Part shown: positions 1 to 6,331 of the stretch, one piece after another
Position numbering within the stretch: the first letter of the stretch is position 1
Layout of the letters: the number at the start of each line of letters is the position of its first letter
Assembly: GCA_002393815.1 (NCBI GenBank)
Contig: DGUB01000136.1
Location: forward strand, 1-15,806
Source: Ruminococcus sp. UBA4321
GTDB lineage: Bacteria; Bacillota; Clostridia; Oscillospirales; Ruminococcaceae
DNA length: 15,806 bases
Direction: 5' to 3'
Translations under genes and position numbers: made by a program
Notes under the pieces: generated by a model
Database searches by the model: none
What the model saw: only the letters and a program-made list of their open reading frames with translations
What the model was told of the DNA's origin: nothing

Positions 1-58
1 TAAAATAATAATATCTGATTATCATATATATATTTTTATCCTGAAAGGAGTATTTATC

Positions 59-898
59 ATGAGTGATTTTACTGTTAAAGATGGTATTTTGACTGAATAT
101 ACTGGATTTGACGAAAACATTGTGATTCCCAGAGAAGTTTCTATCATTGGAAAAAATGCATTTTCTTATTGCACAACTTTAAATACGGTACAAATTCCTG
201 ATACAGTTACCAAAATAGAGCATTATGCATTCAACCGCTGTACCAATCTAACTTCTGTTCAAATTCCAAACAGTGTTACAAAAATTGAAAGTTATGCCTT
301 CAGCGGCTGCAAAAAATTAACCTCTATCCAACTTCCTGACAGCATCACAAAAATTGCAGCGGGTACCTTTCAGGAGTGTACCAGTTTAAGTTCTATCCAT
401 CTTCCAGATAGCATCACAGCCATTGAAGATTATGCATTTGCAAATTGCAGCAGTTTAACGTCCATACAGATTCCTGAACAAGTCACCACAATTGGTCATA
501 GTGCATTTAAGCTTTGCACTAATTTATTATCTGTAAAAATTCCGGATAGCATCAAAAAAATCAGCAGTTTTGAATTCACTCTTTGTACAAAGTTGAAAAC
601 AGTATCTCTCCCAGAAAAAATCAAAATTGAATATAATTCTTTCCCTAAAGAAGCGGAAATTATCTACAGAAAAAAAGAAAGTTCTCCTGTCAGTCAGAAG
701 CTTTCAGTCCCGGAAGCTGTTACGATTACAGTTACAGAACAGCAGTTATTGAACGGCATTGACATCAACACACTTGTCAGTCAGTATTCCGGAAAAAAAG
801 TAATCCTGAAACTGAAGAAATCCAAATCAGGAATCCGGAAAAAAATCTGCACGTTCGCTCCCCTGACAAAATCAGAAATTCAGAAACTCAGCAGATAA
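59..898 (+). CDS. BspA-type leucine-rich-repeat protein, no signal peptide
   Basis: A 279-residue protein made mostly of LRR_5/BspA-type repeats with an exact 23-residue period. Repeat starts fall at about residues 23, 46, 69, 92, 115, 138, 161 and 184, each with the pattern I/LP-x-x-(I/V)-xx-I-xxxAF-xx-C-xxL-xx-(I/V). Seven repeats carry a Cys at the same place, giving a cysteine ladder. The N-terminus is short and polar, with no signal peptide or membrane segment, and there is no C-terminal anchor, so a cytoplasmic location is inferred. Residues about 205-279 form a separate, Lys-rich tail that I do not recognise. The start is fixed by AAAGGAG 8 nt upstream of the ATG. BspA repeats usually mediate protein binding; the partner here is unknown. 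The gene is AT-richer than the rest of the window and has no visible operon partner. The LRR call is secure; the function is not. Confidence 0.85.
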   Translation: MSDFTVKDGILTEYTGFDENIVIPREVSIIGKNAFSYCTTLNTVQIPDTVTKIEHYAFNRCTNLTSVQIPNSVTKIESYAFSGCKKLTSIQLPDSITKIAAGTFQECTSLSSIHLPDSITAIEDYAFANCSSLTSIQIPEQVTTIGHSAFKLCTNLLSVKIPDSIKKISSFEFTLCTKLKTVSLPEKIKIEYNSFPKEAEIIYRKKESSPVSQKLSVPEAVTITVTEQQLLNGIDINTLVSQYSGKKVILKLKKSKSGIRKKICTFAPLTKSEIQKLSR

Positions 899-911
899 AT
901 CAATTAGGCAG

Positions 912-939
912 TTTGTATAAAAACCTCTTTTTTTACAAA
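912..939 (+). terminator. AT-rich hairpin after the LRR gene (weak terminator candidate)
   Basis: Bases 912-923 and 928-939 pair over 12 positions with one mismatch around a CCTC loop. The stem is almost all A/T and the T-run lies inside the 3' arm instead of following it. It could be a weak terminator for the LRR gene, but it could equally be chance pairing in AT-rich DNA. The rest of the 899-1019 gap holds the pyrK promoter. Confidence 0.25.
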
Positions 940-947
940 TCCGCTTA

Positions 948-976
948 TTGACAAATTGACAGATTTATGATAAAAT
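948..976 (+). promoter_or_regulatory. Sigma-A-type promoter for pyrK-pyrD-ruvX
   Basis: A perfect -35 box TTGACA (948-953) is followed after exactly 17 nt by TAAAAT (971-976), one mismatch from the -10 consensus. A second TTGACA lies at 956-961, so the -35 region is an 8-bp-spaced direct repeat. Transcription should start near 983, leaving a leader of about 37 nt before the pyrK ATG. That is too short for a PyrR-type terminator/antiterminator attenuator, and none is visible. Confidence 0.75.
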
Positions 977-1019
977 AAAGATATATATCTAAAATCACAG
1001 GATTGTGAGGTTATCGCTT

Positions 1020-1790
1020 ATGAAATATCTACAGGGGAATTATCCCATTGTTCACAAACAGGCACTTGCGAAGGATGTCTACAGTCTGACTGTACTCTGT
1101 CCCGAAATCGCAGAAATCGCCTGTCCCGGACAGTTCGTGCATATTCTGCCGAAAGGATTCGGCTTAAGGAGACCCATTTCCATTGCCGGAATCGACAAGA
1201 AAAAAGGCACGCTCCGGATTGTATTCGTCATCAAGCATCAGGGTACACAGGCAATCGCTGACCTGAATCAGGGCGATTATCTGGATATGATTGCACCGCT
1301 CGGACATGGTTTCACGCTTCTGCCGGATGCGGAACATGTGGTGCTTGTCGGCGGCGGAATCGGTGTACCGCCGATGCTTCCGCTCGCGGAGTATTACGGA
1401 GAAAAAGCAGCTGCTGTCAGCGGTTTCCGGACGTTTCAGCAGGTAATTTTACAGGAAGATTTACAGGCTTACGGCGCACAGACTATCTGCTGTACCGAAG
1501 ACGGCTCCGCCGGAGATGTCAAGGGTTTTGTGACTGCGCCTCTCGAACAGTTATTAAGCGAGGGCGTGGATGCTGTTTTTGCCTGCGGTTCGATTCCGAT
1601 GCTCAGAGCCGTTGCCGAAATCTGTATGAGAAATCAGACTTACTGTGAAGTTTCTCTCGAAGAACGCATGGCTTGCGGTGTCGGGGCATGTCTGGGCTGT
1701 GCATGTAAAATCAAGAAAGACGGTCAGGAAGAATTCCTGCATGTCTGCAAGAATGGACCTGTATTCAAAGCTGAGGAGGTGTGCTGGTAA
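1020..1790 (+). CDS. pyrK: Dihydroorotate dehydrogenase electron transfer subunit PyrK
   Basis: PyrK is the FAD and [2Fe-2S] subunit of class 1B dihydroorotate dehydrogenase; it passes electrons from PyrD to NAD+ in pyrimidine synthesis in the cytoplasm. The 256-residue protein has a ferredoxin-reductase-like fold: the flavin motif RRPIS at 50-54, the nucleotide-binding GGGIGVPPM at 111-119, and a C-terminal iron-sulfur cluster motif with Cys219, Cys224, Cys227 and Cys243. The length is normal for the family. An in-frame GTG at 1005 is possible, but I chose ATG 1020: the TGAGG just upstream (1006-1010) is then a usable ribosome binding site 9 nt away, and the protein then begins like other PyrK. 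The gene overlaps the pyrD start by one base (TAATG), as expected for co-translated subunits. Confidence 0.93.
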   Translation: MKYLQGNYPIVHKQALAKDVYSLTVLCPEIAEIACPGQFVHILPKGFGLRRPISIAGIDKKKGTLRIVFVIKHQGTQAIADLNQGDYLDMIAPLGHGFTLLPDAEHVVLVGGGIGVPPMLPLAEYYGEKAAAVSGFRTFQQVILQEDLQAYGAQTICCTEDGSAGDVKGFVTAPLEQLLSEGVDAVFACGSIPMLRAVAEICMRNQTYCEVSLEERMACGVGACLGCACKIKKDGQEEFLHVCKNGPVFKAEEVCW

Positions 1791-2701
1791 TGGCTGATTT
1801 ATCTGTCAATATCTGCGGTGTGGATTTCAAGAACCCGATTATTCCGGCTTCCGGGGTGTTCGGCTACGGCAGAGAATATGAAGAATTTTATAGCTTATCT
1901 GAACTGGGCGGAATCGCTACCAAAGGCACAACCGGTCAGAAACGCACCGGGAACCTTGCTCCTAGAATCGCCGAAACTCCGGCAGGAATGCTCAATTCCG
2001 TCGGTTTGCAGAATCCCGGCATTGATTATTTTATTCAGAACGAACTGCCGAATCTGCTGACAAAAGATACTGTCATTCTGGCGAATATCGCCGGAGCATC
2101 CGTGGAAGAATGCGCCGAAGTCGCTAAGAAATTAGATTCGACTGATGTACACATGATTGAACTGAATATTTCCTGTCCGAACGTGAAACAGGGCGGTGCG
2201 GCGTTCGGCACTTCCTGCGATATGGCGGAACAGGTCACTGCCGCTGTCAGAAAGGCTACGAAAAAGCCTTTAATCGTGAAACTGTCCCCTAACGTAACAA
2301 GCATTACAGATATCGCAAAGGCTGTCGAAGCCGCCGGAGCAGATGCTGTTTCCCTGATTAATACGCTCTTAGGCATGAGAATCGACATTCATACCAGAAG
2401 ACCTATTTTAAGAAATAACGTCGGCGGACTTTCCGGCGCAGGTATTTTCCCGGTTGCCGTCCGTATGGTATGGCAAACTGCAAACGCTGTCAAGATTCCT
2501 GTTATCGGCATGGGCGGTGTCAACACCGGAGAAGATGCTGTTGAACTTATGATGGCTGGAGCTTCTGCCGTTCAGGTCGGTATGGCTGTCTTTACTGACC
2601 CTTACGCACCGATTAAGATTATCAATCAGATGAATGATTTCTTAGACGAAAATAAAATCAGTTCTGTGCGCGATATTATCGGCACGGTTCAGCCGTGGTG
2701 A
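1790..2701 (+). CDS. pyrD: Dihydroorotate dehydrogenase 1B catalytic subunit PyrD
   Basis: PyrD oxidises dihydroorotate to orotate with FMN, the fourth step of UMP synthesis, in complex with PyrK. The 303-residue TIM barrel shows the family marks: NPIIPASG near the N-terminus, the KGTT/N-S-x-G-LQNPG substrate region (44-76), the catalytic loop NISCPNV with Cys129 (class 1 enzymes use Cys as base), VKLSPN with Lys164, INT at 190-192, GGLSG and the phosphate-binding GMGGV at 240-244. A start at GTG 1781 would leave almost no space after the GAGGAGG at 1773-1779; ATG 1790 gives 10 nt, so I use it. The Cys base and the adjacent pyrK place it in class 1B. No other pyr genes are in the window. Confidence 0.95.
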   Translation: MADLSVNICGVDFKNPIIPASGVFGYGREYEEFYSLSELGGIATKGTTGQKRTGNLAPRIAETPAGMLNSVGLQNPGIDYFIQNELPNLLTKDTVILANIAGASVEECAEVAKKLDSTDVHMIELNISCPNVKQGGAAFGTSCDMAEQVTAAVRKATKKPLIVKLSPNVTSITDIAKAVEAAGADAVSLINTLLGMRIDIHTRRPILRNNVGGLSGAGIFPVAVRMVWQTANAVKIPVIGMGGVNTGEDAVELMMAGASAVQVGMAVFTDPYAPIKIINQMNDFLDENKISSVRDIIGTVQPW

Positions 2702-2705
2702 TGCT

Positions 2706-3131
2706 ATGAAAATGATGGGTGTAGACTTCGGCGATTCCCGGACAGGTCTTGCCGTCTGCGATAAATCGGAATTCTTAGCTTCTCCGCTGTGCGTGATTCA
2801 GGAACAGGATTTTGAAATCTGCGCTCAGAAAGTCGCACAGCAGGCAAAGGAACAGAAAATTGAATTCTTAGTTGTCGGCTATCCGAAAAATATGAATAAC
2901 ACTATCGGCGAACGCGCCGAACTCTGTCAGGCATTCGCGGAATTATTACATGAACTCACCGGACTTGACTATGTACTCTGGGATGAACGATGCACCACAG
3001 TTTCCGCGCATCAGTATCTGAATGTTACCAATACCAGAGGCAAAAAGCGCAAAGCCGTTGTCGATGCTGTCGCGGCGGTGATTATCCTGGAAAGCTATCT
3101 CGGCTATCGAAAAAATCAAGGCAGAGCCTGA
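2706..3131 (+). CDS. ruvX: Putative pre-16S rRNA nuclease / Holliday junction resolvase-like RuvX (YqgF)
   Basis: A 141-residue RNase H-fold protein of the YqgF/RuvX family, implicated in trimming the 5' end of pre-16S rRNA and once proposed as a Holliday junction resolvase. Family motifs are complete: GVDFGDSRTG with the first acidic residue Asp7, VVGYPKNMN (57-64), WDERCTT with Glu94 (92-98), and the C-terminal KAVVDAVAAVIILESYL with Asp120. The length is typical. It starts 4 nt after the pyrD stop; the preceding GGTGAT is only a weak ribosome binding site, so translational coupling to pyrD is likely. ATG codons at 2712 and 2715 are possible alternatives. It ends inside a hairpin that also ends the convergent small gene. 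Confidence 0.92.
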   Translation: MKMMGVDFGDSRTGLAVCDKSEFLASPLCVIQEQDFEICAQKVAQQAKEQKIEFLVVGYPKNMNNTIGERAELCQAFAELLHELTGLDYVLWDERCTTVSAHQYLNVTNTRGKKRKAVVDAVAAVIILESYLGYRKNQGRA

Positions 3132-3141
3132 ACACTCTGCC
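3110..3141 (-). terminator. Intrinsic terminator of the minus-strand small gene, overlapping the ruvX stop
   Basis: A perfect 7-bp stem, GGCAGAG (3120-3126) with CTCTGCC (3135-3141), has an 8-nt loop. On the minus strand the stem is followed by TTGATTTTTT, a good U-tract, so it should stop transcription from the small minus-strand gene. On the plus strand no T-run follows, so it would be at best a weak terminator for ruvX. The ruvX stop codon (3129-3131) sits in the loop. Confidence 0.7.
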
Positions 3142-3153
3142 CTGACTGCTGTC

Positions 3154-3327
3154 TCACATGATGATGGAGGAAATATCATCCATCAGACTTTTTGCGGATT
3201 TCATGGTCTTGACGGCATCACGCTTGATATGCTTTTTCTTGTTCTCGGTCGTTTTCACCAGCATGAACGCCGCAGAACCGATTGCCGCACCAATGGAAAC
3301 ACCTTTCCAGATTGCATTAAGATTCAT
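3154..3327 (-). CDS. Small single-pass membrane protein, unknown function
   Basis: A 57-residue protein with a Gly/Ala-rich hydrophobic segment at about 9-24 (GVSIGAAIGSAAFMLV), followed by a strongly basic stretch (KKKHIKR) and an amphipathic C-terminal helix. It resembles short Clostridia proteins with one N-terminal membrane segment and a basic cytoplasmic tail, but I cannot name a family. It is judged real because the ATG has an excellent ribosome binding site (AAGGAAGG, 8 nt away on the minus strand) and a dedicated terminator. A longer reading from TTG 3348 would place that ribosome binding site inside the gene and is less likely. It is convergent with ruvX and divergent from trmL, with no confident promoter seen in the 148-nt gap. 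Confidence 0.7.
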   Translation of the reverse strand: MNLNAIWKGVSIGAAIGSAAFMLVKTTENKKKHIKRDAVKTMKSAKSLMDDISSIIM

Positions 3328-3390
3328 TCCAGTCACCTTCCTTTCCAATGATAATATGCCCTGAAAAAAGAAAATTTTTAAAGTAAATAT

Positions 3391-3396
3391 TTGACA
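3391..3396 (+). promoter_or_regulatory. Isolated -35-like TTGACA upstream of trmL
   Basis: An exact TTGACA follows a very AT-rich stretch (3361-3390), as a promoter for the trmL gene block would. At 17 nt spacing the -10 position reads TGTACG, a poor match that lies inside the hairpin described next. Either the promoter is weak or activated, or the hairpin element has displaced the original -10. The remainder of the 3328-3475 gap shows no other feature I can support. Confidence 0.35.
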
Positions 3397-3401
3397 TTAG
3401 A

Positions 3402-3454
3402 GTTCGCCGGACATGTACGGGATGACAGAATTCCCGTCCGGCGTGGATTGAAAC
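3402..3454 (+). repeat. Solitary type I-C CRISPR-repeat-like hairpin in the trmL leader
   Basis: CGCCGGAC (3405-3412) pairs perfectly with GTCCGGCG (3436-3443). Inside it, CGGGA (3418-3422) can pair with TCCCG (3432-3436), the two stems competing for one G. The downstream arm runs into GCGTGGATTGAAAC (3441-3454), which matches the usual 3' end of type I-C CRISPR repeats; the last 11 nt equal the size of the 5' handle that Cas5c/Cas5d leaves on crRNA. The 5' end GT-TCGCC also resembles such repeats, but the loop is about 20 nt longer than normal (53 nt total against about 32). There is no second copy, spacer or cas gene in the window. It is in the same orientation as trmL, whose ribosome binding site begins 10 nt further on. 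It could be a relic, a regulatory leader or coincidence. Confidence 0.45.
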
Positions 3455-3475
3455 GAAAAAATCAGGAGAAAATTT

Positions 3476-3973
3476 ATGCTTCACATTGTTCTCGCAGAAC
3501 CCCAGATTCCCCAGAATACCGGAAACATTTCCAGAACCTGCGCGGTTACAGGCGCAGTTCTACATTTAATCAAGCCTTACGGATTTGAAATTTCTGATAA
3601 AAATCTGAAACGCGCCGGTCTGGACTACTGGGATAAACTGACGATTTATGAATATGAAAATCTCACAGAATTCATGAATCAGCATCAGAATGATAAAATC
3701 TATTATTTCACGACGAAAAGCCGGACTTGCCACAGCGATGTGACCTATCCGGAAGATGATGTTTATTTAATGTTCGGCAGAGAAGATGCCGGACTGCCCG
3801 AAGATTTACTCGTTCAGCATCCCGAAACTGCTGTCCGGATTCCCATGCGTCCGACCCTCAGAAGCCTGAATTTATCGAATTCAGTCGCGATTGCTGCTTA
3901 TGAAGTGCTTCGTCAATGGGGCTATCCGGATATGAGTTTACAGGGAAATCTGACTAAATATGAATGGGAGTAA
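3476..3973 (+). CDS. trmL: tRNA (cytidine/uridine(34)-2'-O)-methyltransferase TrmL
   Basis: TrmL uses S-adenosylmethionine to methylate the 2'-OH of the wobble base 34 in certain leucine tRNAs, in the cytoplasm. The 165-residue protein is a minimal SPOUT methyltransferase. Visible motifs are PQNTGNISRTC at 12-22, the RAGLDYWD signature at 46-53, the SAM-binding knot FGREDAGLPE at 100-109, and IPM-x-x-x-x-RSLNLSNSVAI at 122-139. The length and motif order match TrmL, not the larger TrmH. AGGAG 7 nt before the ATG fixes the start. It is the first gene of a nine-gene run and is followed after 4 nt by a DUF1963 gene. Its leader contains the CRISPR-like hairpin. Confidence 0.93.
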   Translation: MLHIVLAEPQIPQNTGNISRTCAVTGAVLHLIKPYGFEISDKNLKRAGLDYWDKLTIYEYENLTEFMNQHQNDKIYYFTTKSRTCHSDVTYPEDDVYLMFGREDAGLPEDLLVQHPETAVRIPMRPTLRSLNLSNSVAIAAYEVLRQWGYPDMSLQGNLTKYEWE

Positions 3974-3977
3974 TACT

Positions 3978-4667
3978 ATGATAAATCAAAAGCCTTGTAT
4001 CAAATTTAAATTACTTGATAATCAGCCGGGAATTTTCGACAGCAAAGCCGGAGGGCTGGGCTATATTCCGCATGACGGCAGTTTTCCGGTCGATAAGGAA
4101 GGAAACCAGCTCCGGCTGCTGGCGCAGATTGACTGCTCACAAGTCGATTTTGAGCCGTTTCCGAAATCCGGACTCTTACAGTTCTGGATTCTGAACGATG
4201 AAGAATACGGCGGCTGTGATATTACCGAACAGGATACGTTCCGGGTGATTTACTATCCGGAAGCTGACAGGACTGTTACGAAAGAAGAAATTCAGAAAAA
4301 ATTCGTCAAATCCGAATATGATGAAGATGAATATAATTTTCCTGTATTCGGCGAATACGGCATGGAATTCTCAAAGGGGGAAAACAAAGAAAACCCGTTT
4401 GATGAAGATGACAACGGAACGAAAACATATGATTTCTTTCATCAGATTGGCGGCTATCCATTCTTTACGCAGGGTGACCCCAGAGAAAGCGACGAAAAAA
4501 GAAATCACTATGATTTCTTATTATTCCAGTTAGATTCTGATTATGCTTCCGGTACAGATGACCATGTCATGTGGGGAGATTCCGGAGTTGGGAATTTCTT
4601 CATTAATTCCGAAAAACTGAAAAATCTTGATTTTACTGATGTTTTATATAACTGGGACTGCTGTTAA
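3978..4667 (+). CDS. DUF1963 (YwqG-like) protein, first of a tandem pair
   Basis: A 229-residue cytoplasmic protein of the DUF1963/YwqG family, whose molecular role is not established. Family signatures are GGLGYIP-HDG-x-FP (25-37), LAQIDCSQVDFEPFP (48-62), GLLQFWI (65-71), HQIGGYPFFTQGDPR (155-169), LLFQLDSD (181-188) and WGDSGVGNFFI (199-209). The middle, about 112-150, is acidic and variable. Start: ATG 3978 has GGGAG 7 nt upstream next to the trmL stop; an in-frame ATG at 3960 would lie inside trmL and lacks a better ribosome binding site. Conserved blocks are nearly identical in the next gene, so the two arose by tandem duplication. DUF1963 genes are sometimes found near toxin loci, which suggests an immunity role, but no toxin is seen here. 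Confidence 0.85.
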   Translation: MINQKPCIKFKLLDNQPGIFDSKAGGLGYIPHDGSFPVDKEGNQLRLLAQIDCSQVDFEPFPKSGLLQFWILNDEEYGGCDITEQDTFRVIYYPEADRTVTKEEIQKKFVKSEYDEDEYNFPVFGEYGMEFSKGENKENPFDEDDNGTKTYDFFHQIGGYPFFTQGDPRESDEKRNHYDFLLFQLDSDYASGTDDHVMWGDSGVGNFFINSEKLKNLDFTDVLYNWDCC

Positions 4668-4684
4668 TCAGAAAGGAGTATGCT

Positions 4685-5389
4685 ATGATTGAAAAAGCCC
4701 CCTGTATCAGAATCAAACTGACCAATACAAAACCCTCTGTCTTTGAAAGCAAAATCGGCGGACTGGGCTATATCCCTCATGACGGCGATTTTCCTTATGA
4801 TAAAGAAGGAAATCAGCTCCGGTTTCTGGCACAGATTGACTGTTCTCAGGTCGATTTTGAACCGTTCCCGAAATCCGGACTGTTACAGTTCTGGATTTTT
4901 AATAATGATTTATACGGATGCGATTTCGGAAATCCGGAACAGGATAAATTCAGAATTCTGTACTATCCGGAACTCGACAGAACTGTCACCGAAGAAGAAA
5001 TTTCTTCCAAATTCGTAAAATCAAAATATGATGAAGAAAACCTTTTCCCTGTCGATAAAGAATGCGGTATGCTGTTCGCATCCGGCGAAAGTTTCAAACG
5101 TCCCGAAATCGACTTCGACGCTGATGAAGAGGAAGAAGAAGCACGCTGGAATGAATACGGCGAACTGACTTCAAAATATCCGAATCATCAGATTGGCGGT
5201 TATCCGTACTTCACACAGGACGACCCGCGCGACGAAGATTCCCCTTATGATTTCTTGTTATTCCAGCTCGATTCCGATTCTGATAAAGTCCTCTGGGGTG
5301 ATGTAGGTGTCGGCAACTTCTTTATTAATTCTGAAAAATTAAAAACTCTCGATTTCTCTGATGTCCTGTATAACTGGGACTGCGGTTAA
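4685..5389 (+). CDS. DUF1963 (YwqG-like) protein, second of a tandem pair
   Basis: A 234-residue paralogue of the preceding protein, separated by 17 nt that contain a strong AAAGGAG 6 nt before the ATG. It keeps the same blocks in the same order: GGLGYIPHDG (25-34), LAQIDCSQVDFEPFPKSG (48-65), HQIGGYPYFTQDDPR (168-182), LLFQLDSD (191-198), WGDVGVGNFFIN (204-215) and the shared C-terminal ending LYNWDC. It differs in the middle, where a run of Asp/Glu (about 142-152, with EEEEE) sits in a region absent from or different in the first copy. High identity in the conserved blocks with a diverged centre suggests duplication followed by specialisation of one surface. No catalytic residues can be assigned. 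Confidence 0.85.
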   Translation: MIEKAPCIRIKLTNTKPSVFESKIGGLGYIPHDGDFPYDKEGNQLRFLAQIDCSQVDFEPFPKSGLLQFWIFNNDLYGCDFGNPEQDKFRILYYPELDRTVTEEEISSKFVKSKYDEENLFPVDKECGMLFASGESFKRPEIDFDADEEEEEARWNEYGELTSKYPNHQIGGYPYFTQDDPRDEDSPYDFLLFQLDSDSDKVLWGDVGVGNFFINSEKLKTLDFSDVLYNWDCG

Positions 5390-5427
5390 TAAAAATTTAA
5401 AATAATTGACGGAAAGGATTGATTCCC

Positions 5428-6297
5428 ATGGCTAAAATTAAACTGATTACCGATACTGCCAGCGACCTGCCTCTGAAACAAGCTGAAGAACATAATATTG
5501 AATTATTAAGTTTCGGCATCAGCCTGAATGGTGAATCCTATCAGGAACAGCGCGACTTATCTAAAGAAGAATTCTACGAACTGATGGCGCATTCTGATGA
5601 AATGCCCTCAACCTCTCAGATTACAGCATTCACATTTCAGGAAGTCTTTCAGAAATTCTATGAACAGGGCTATACTGACCTGATTTATGTCAGCATTAAT
5701 GCCAGCGGTTCGGCAACGAATCAGAACGCAAAACAGGCGCGTGACATGCTCTATGAAGAAATCCCGGAAGCCAAAGCTATGAACATTCACATCATAGACG
5801 GCGAAAATTATACCATGTGTTACGGCTATCCGGTACTGAAAGCCGCCGAAATGGCAGAAAGCGGCGCATCTGTTGAAGAAATTCTTGCCTATATCAAAGA
5901 CTGGATTTCCAAAATCGGCGTGTATTTTACGCCGTCTACCCTGAAATATGTCCGCAAATCCGGCAGACTGACAGCTGTTGCCGCATTCGCCGGAGAGGTT
6001 CTCGGTCTGAAACCGATTATCCGGATTTCTCACGGCAAGATTTCCGCACCCGAAAAAGTCCGCGGTGAAAAAAATATCATCCCGAAGCTGACCGATAAAA
6101 TCCTGAATGTCATGCTTCCGGATTCGCCTTATCTGATTATGCAGGGCGCAAAGAGTGAACTCGCAGACAAAGCCGAAGAAATTCTCACACAGAAACTCGG
6201 TTATCCGCCTGTAGAGCGCGTGAAAATCGGCTCGGCTGTAGCAGTCAACGCCGGATATGATTTAGTCGGCATTGCCGTGCTTGAAAAACAGGATTAA
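5428..6297 (+). CDS. DegV family (fatty-acid-binding) protein
   Basis: DegV proteins bind a fatty acid; the FakB members present it to the kinase FakA for phosphorylation and phospholipid synthesis. The 289-residue protein has the N-terminal ITDTASDLP (7-15), the TSQ motif (62-64), the YVSINASG loop with Ser93 (88-94), and TLKYVRKSGR (171-180) followed by VLGLKPII. The usual C-terminal G-x-H-x-G-P-G ligand motif reads AVNAGYD (272-278) and lacks the His, so ligand contacts may differ. I start at ATG 5428, which gives the family N-terminus MAKIKLITD and has GGAAAGGA 9 nt upstream; TTG 5419 is too close to that site. No fakA-like kinase gene is in the window. The family is certain; identity as a true FakB is open. 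Confidence 0.9.
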   Translation: MAKIKLITDTASDLPLKQAEEHNIELLSFGISLNGESYQEQRDLSKEEFYELMAHSDEMPSTSQITAFTFQEVFQKFYEQGYTDLIYVSINASGSATNQNAKQARDMLYEEIPEAKAMNIHIIDGENYTMCYGYPVLKAAEMAESGASVEEILAYIKDWISKIGVYFTPSTLKYVRKSGRLTAVAAFAGEVLGLKPIIRISHGKISAPEKVRGEKNIIPKLTDKILNVMLPDSPYLIMQGAKSELADKAEEILTQKLGYPPVERVKIGSAVAVNAGYDLVGIAVLEKQD

Positions 6298-6331
6298 TTT
6301 TATCATTTAAATTTTTATAGGAGGGATTGCA

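Noticed and set aside
3158..3364. 68-codon plus-strand frame opposite the small membrane protein gene
   Set aside because: The minus-strand gene has a strong ribosome binding site and terminator; the plus-strand frame has neither.
3402..3454. Calling a CRISPR array
   Set aside because: Only one repeat-like unit is present, with no second repeat, spacer or cas gene in the window, and the loop is too long for a normal repeat. It is recorded as a repeat-like element only.
3391..3588. 65-codon plus-strand frame across the CRISPR-like hairpin into trmL
   Set aside because: It covers a promoter-like region and a hairpin and overlaps the trmL start in another frame; it has no ribosome binding site.
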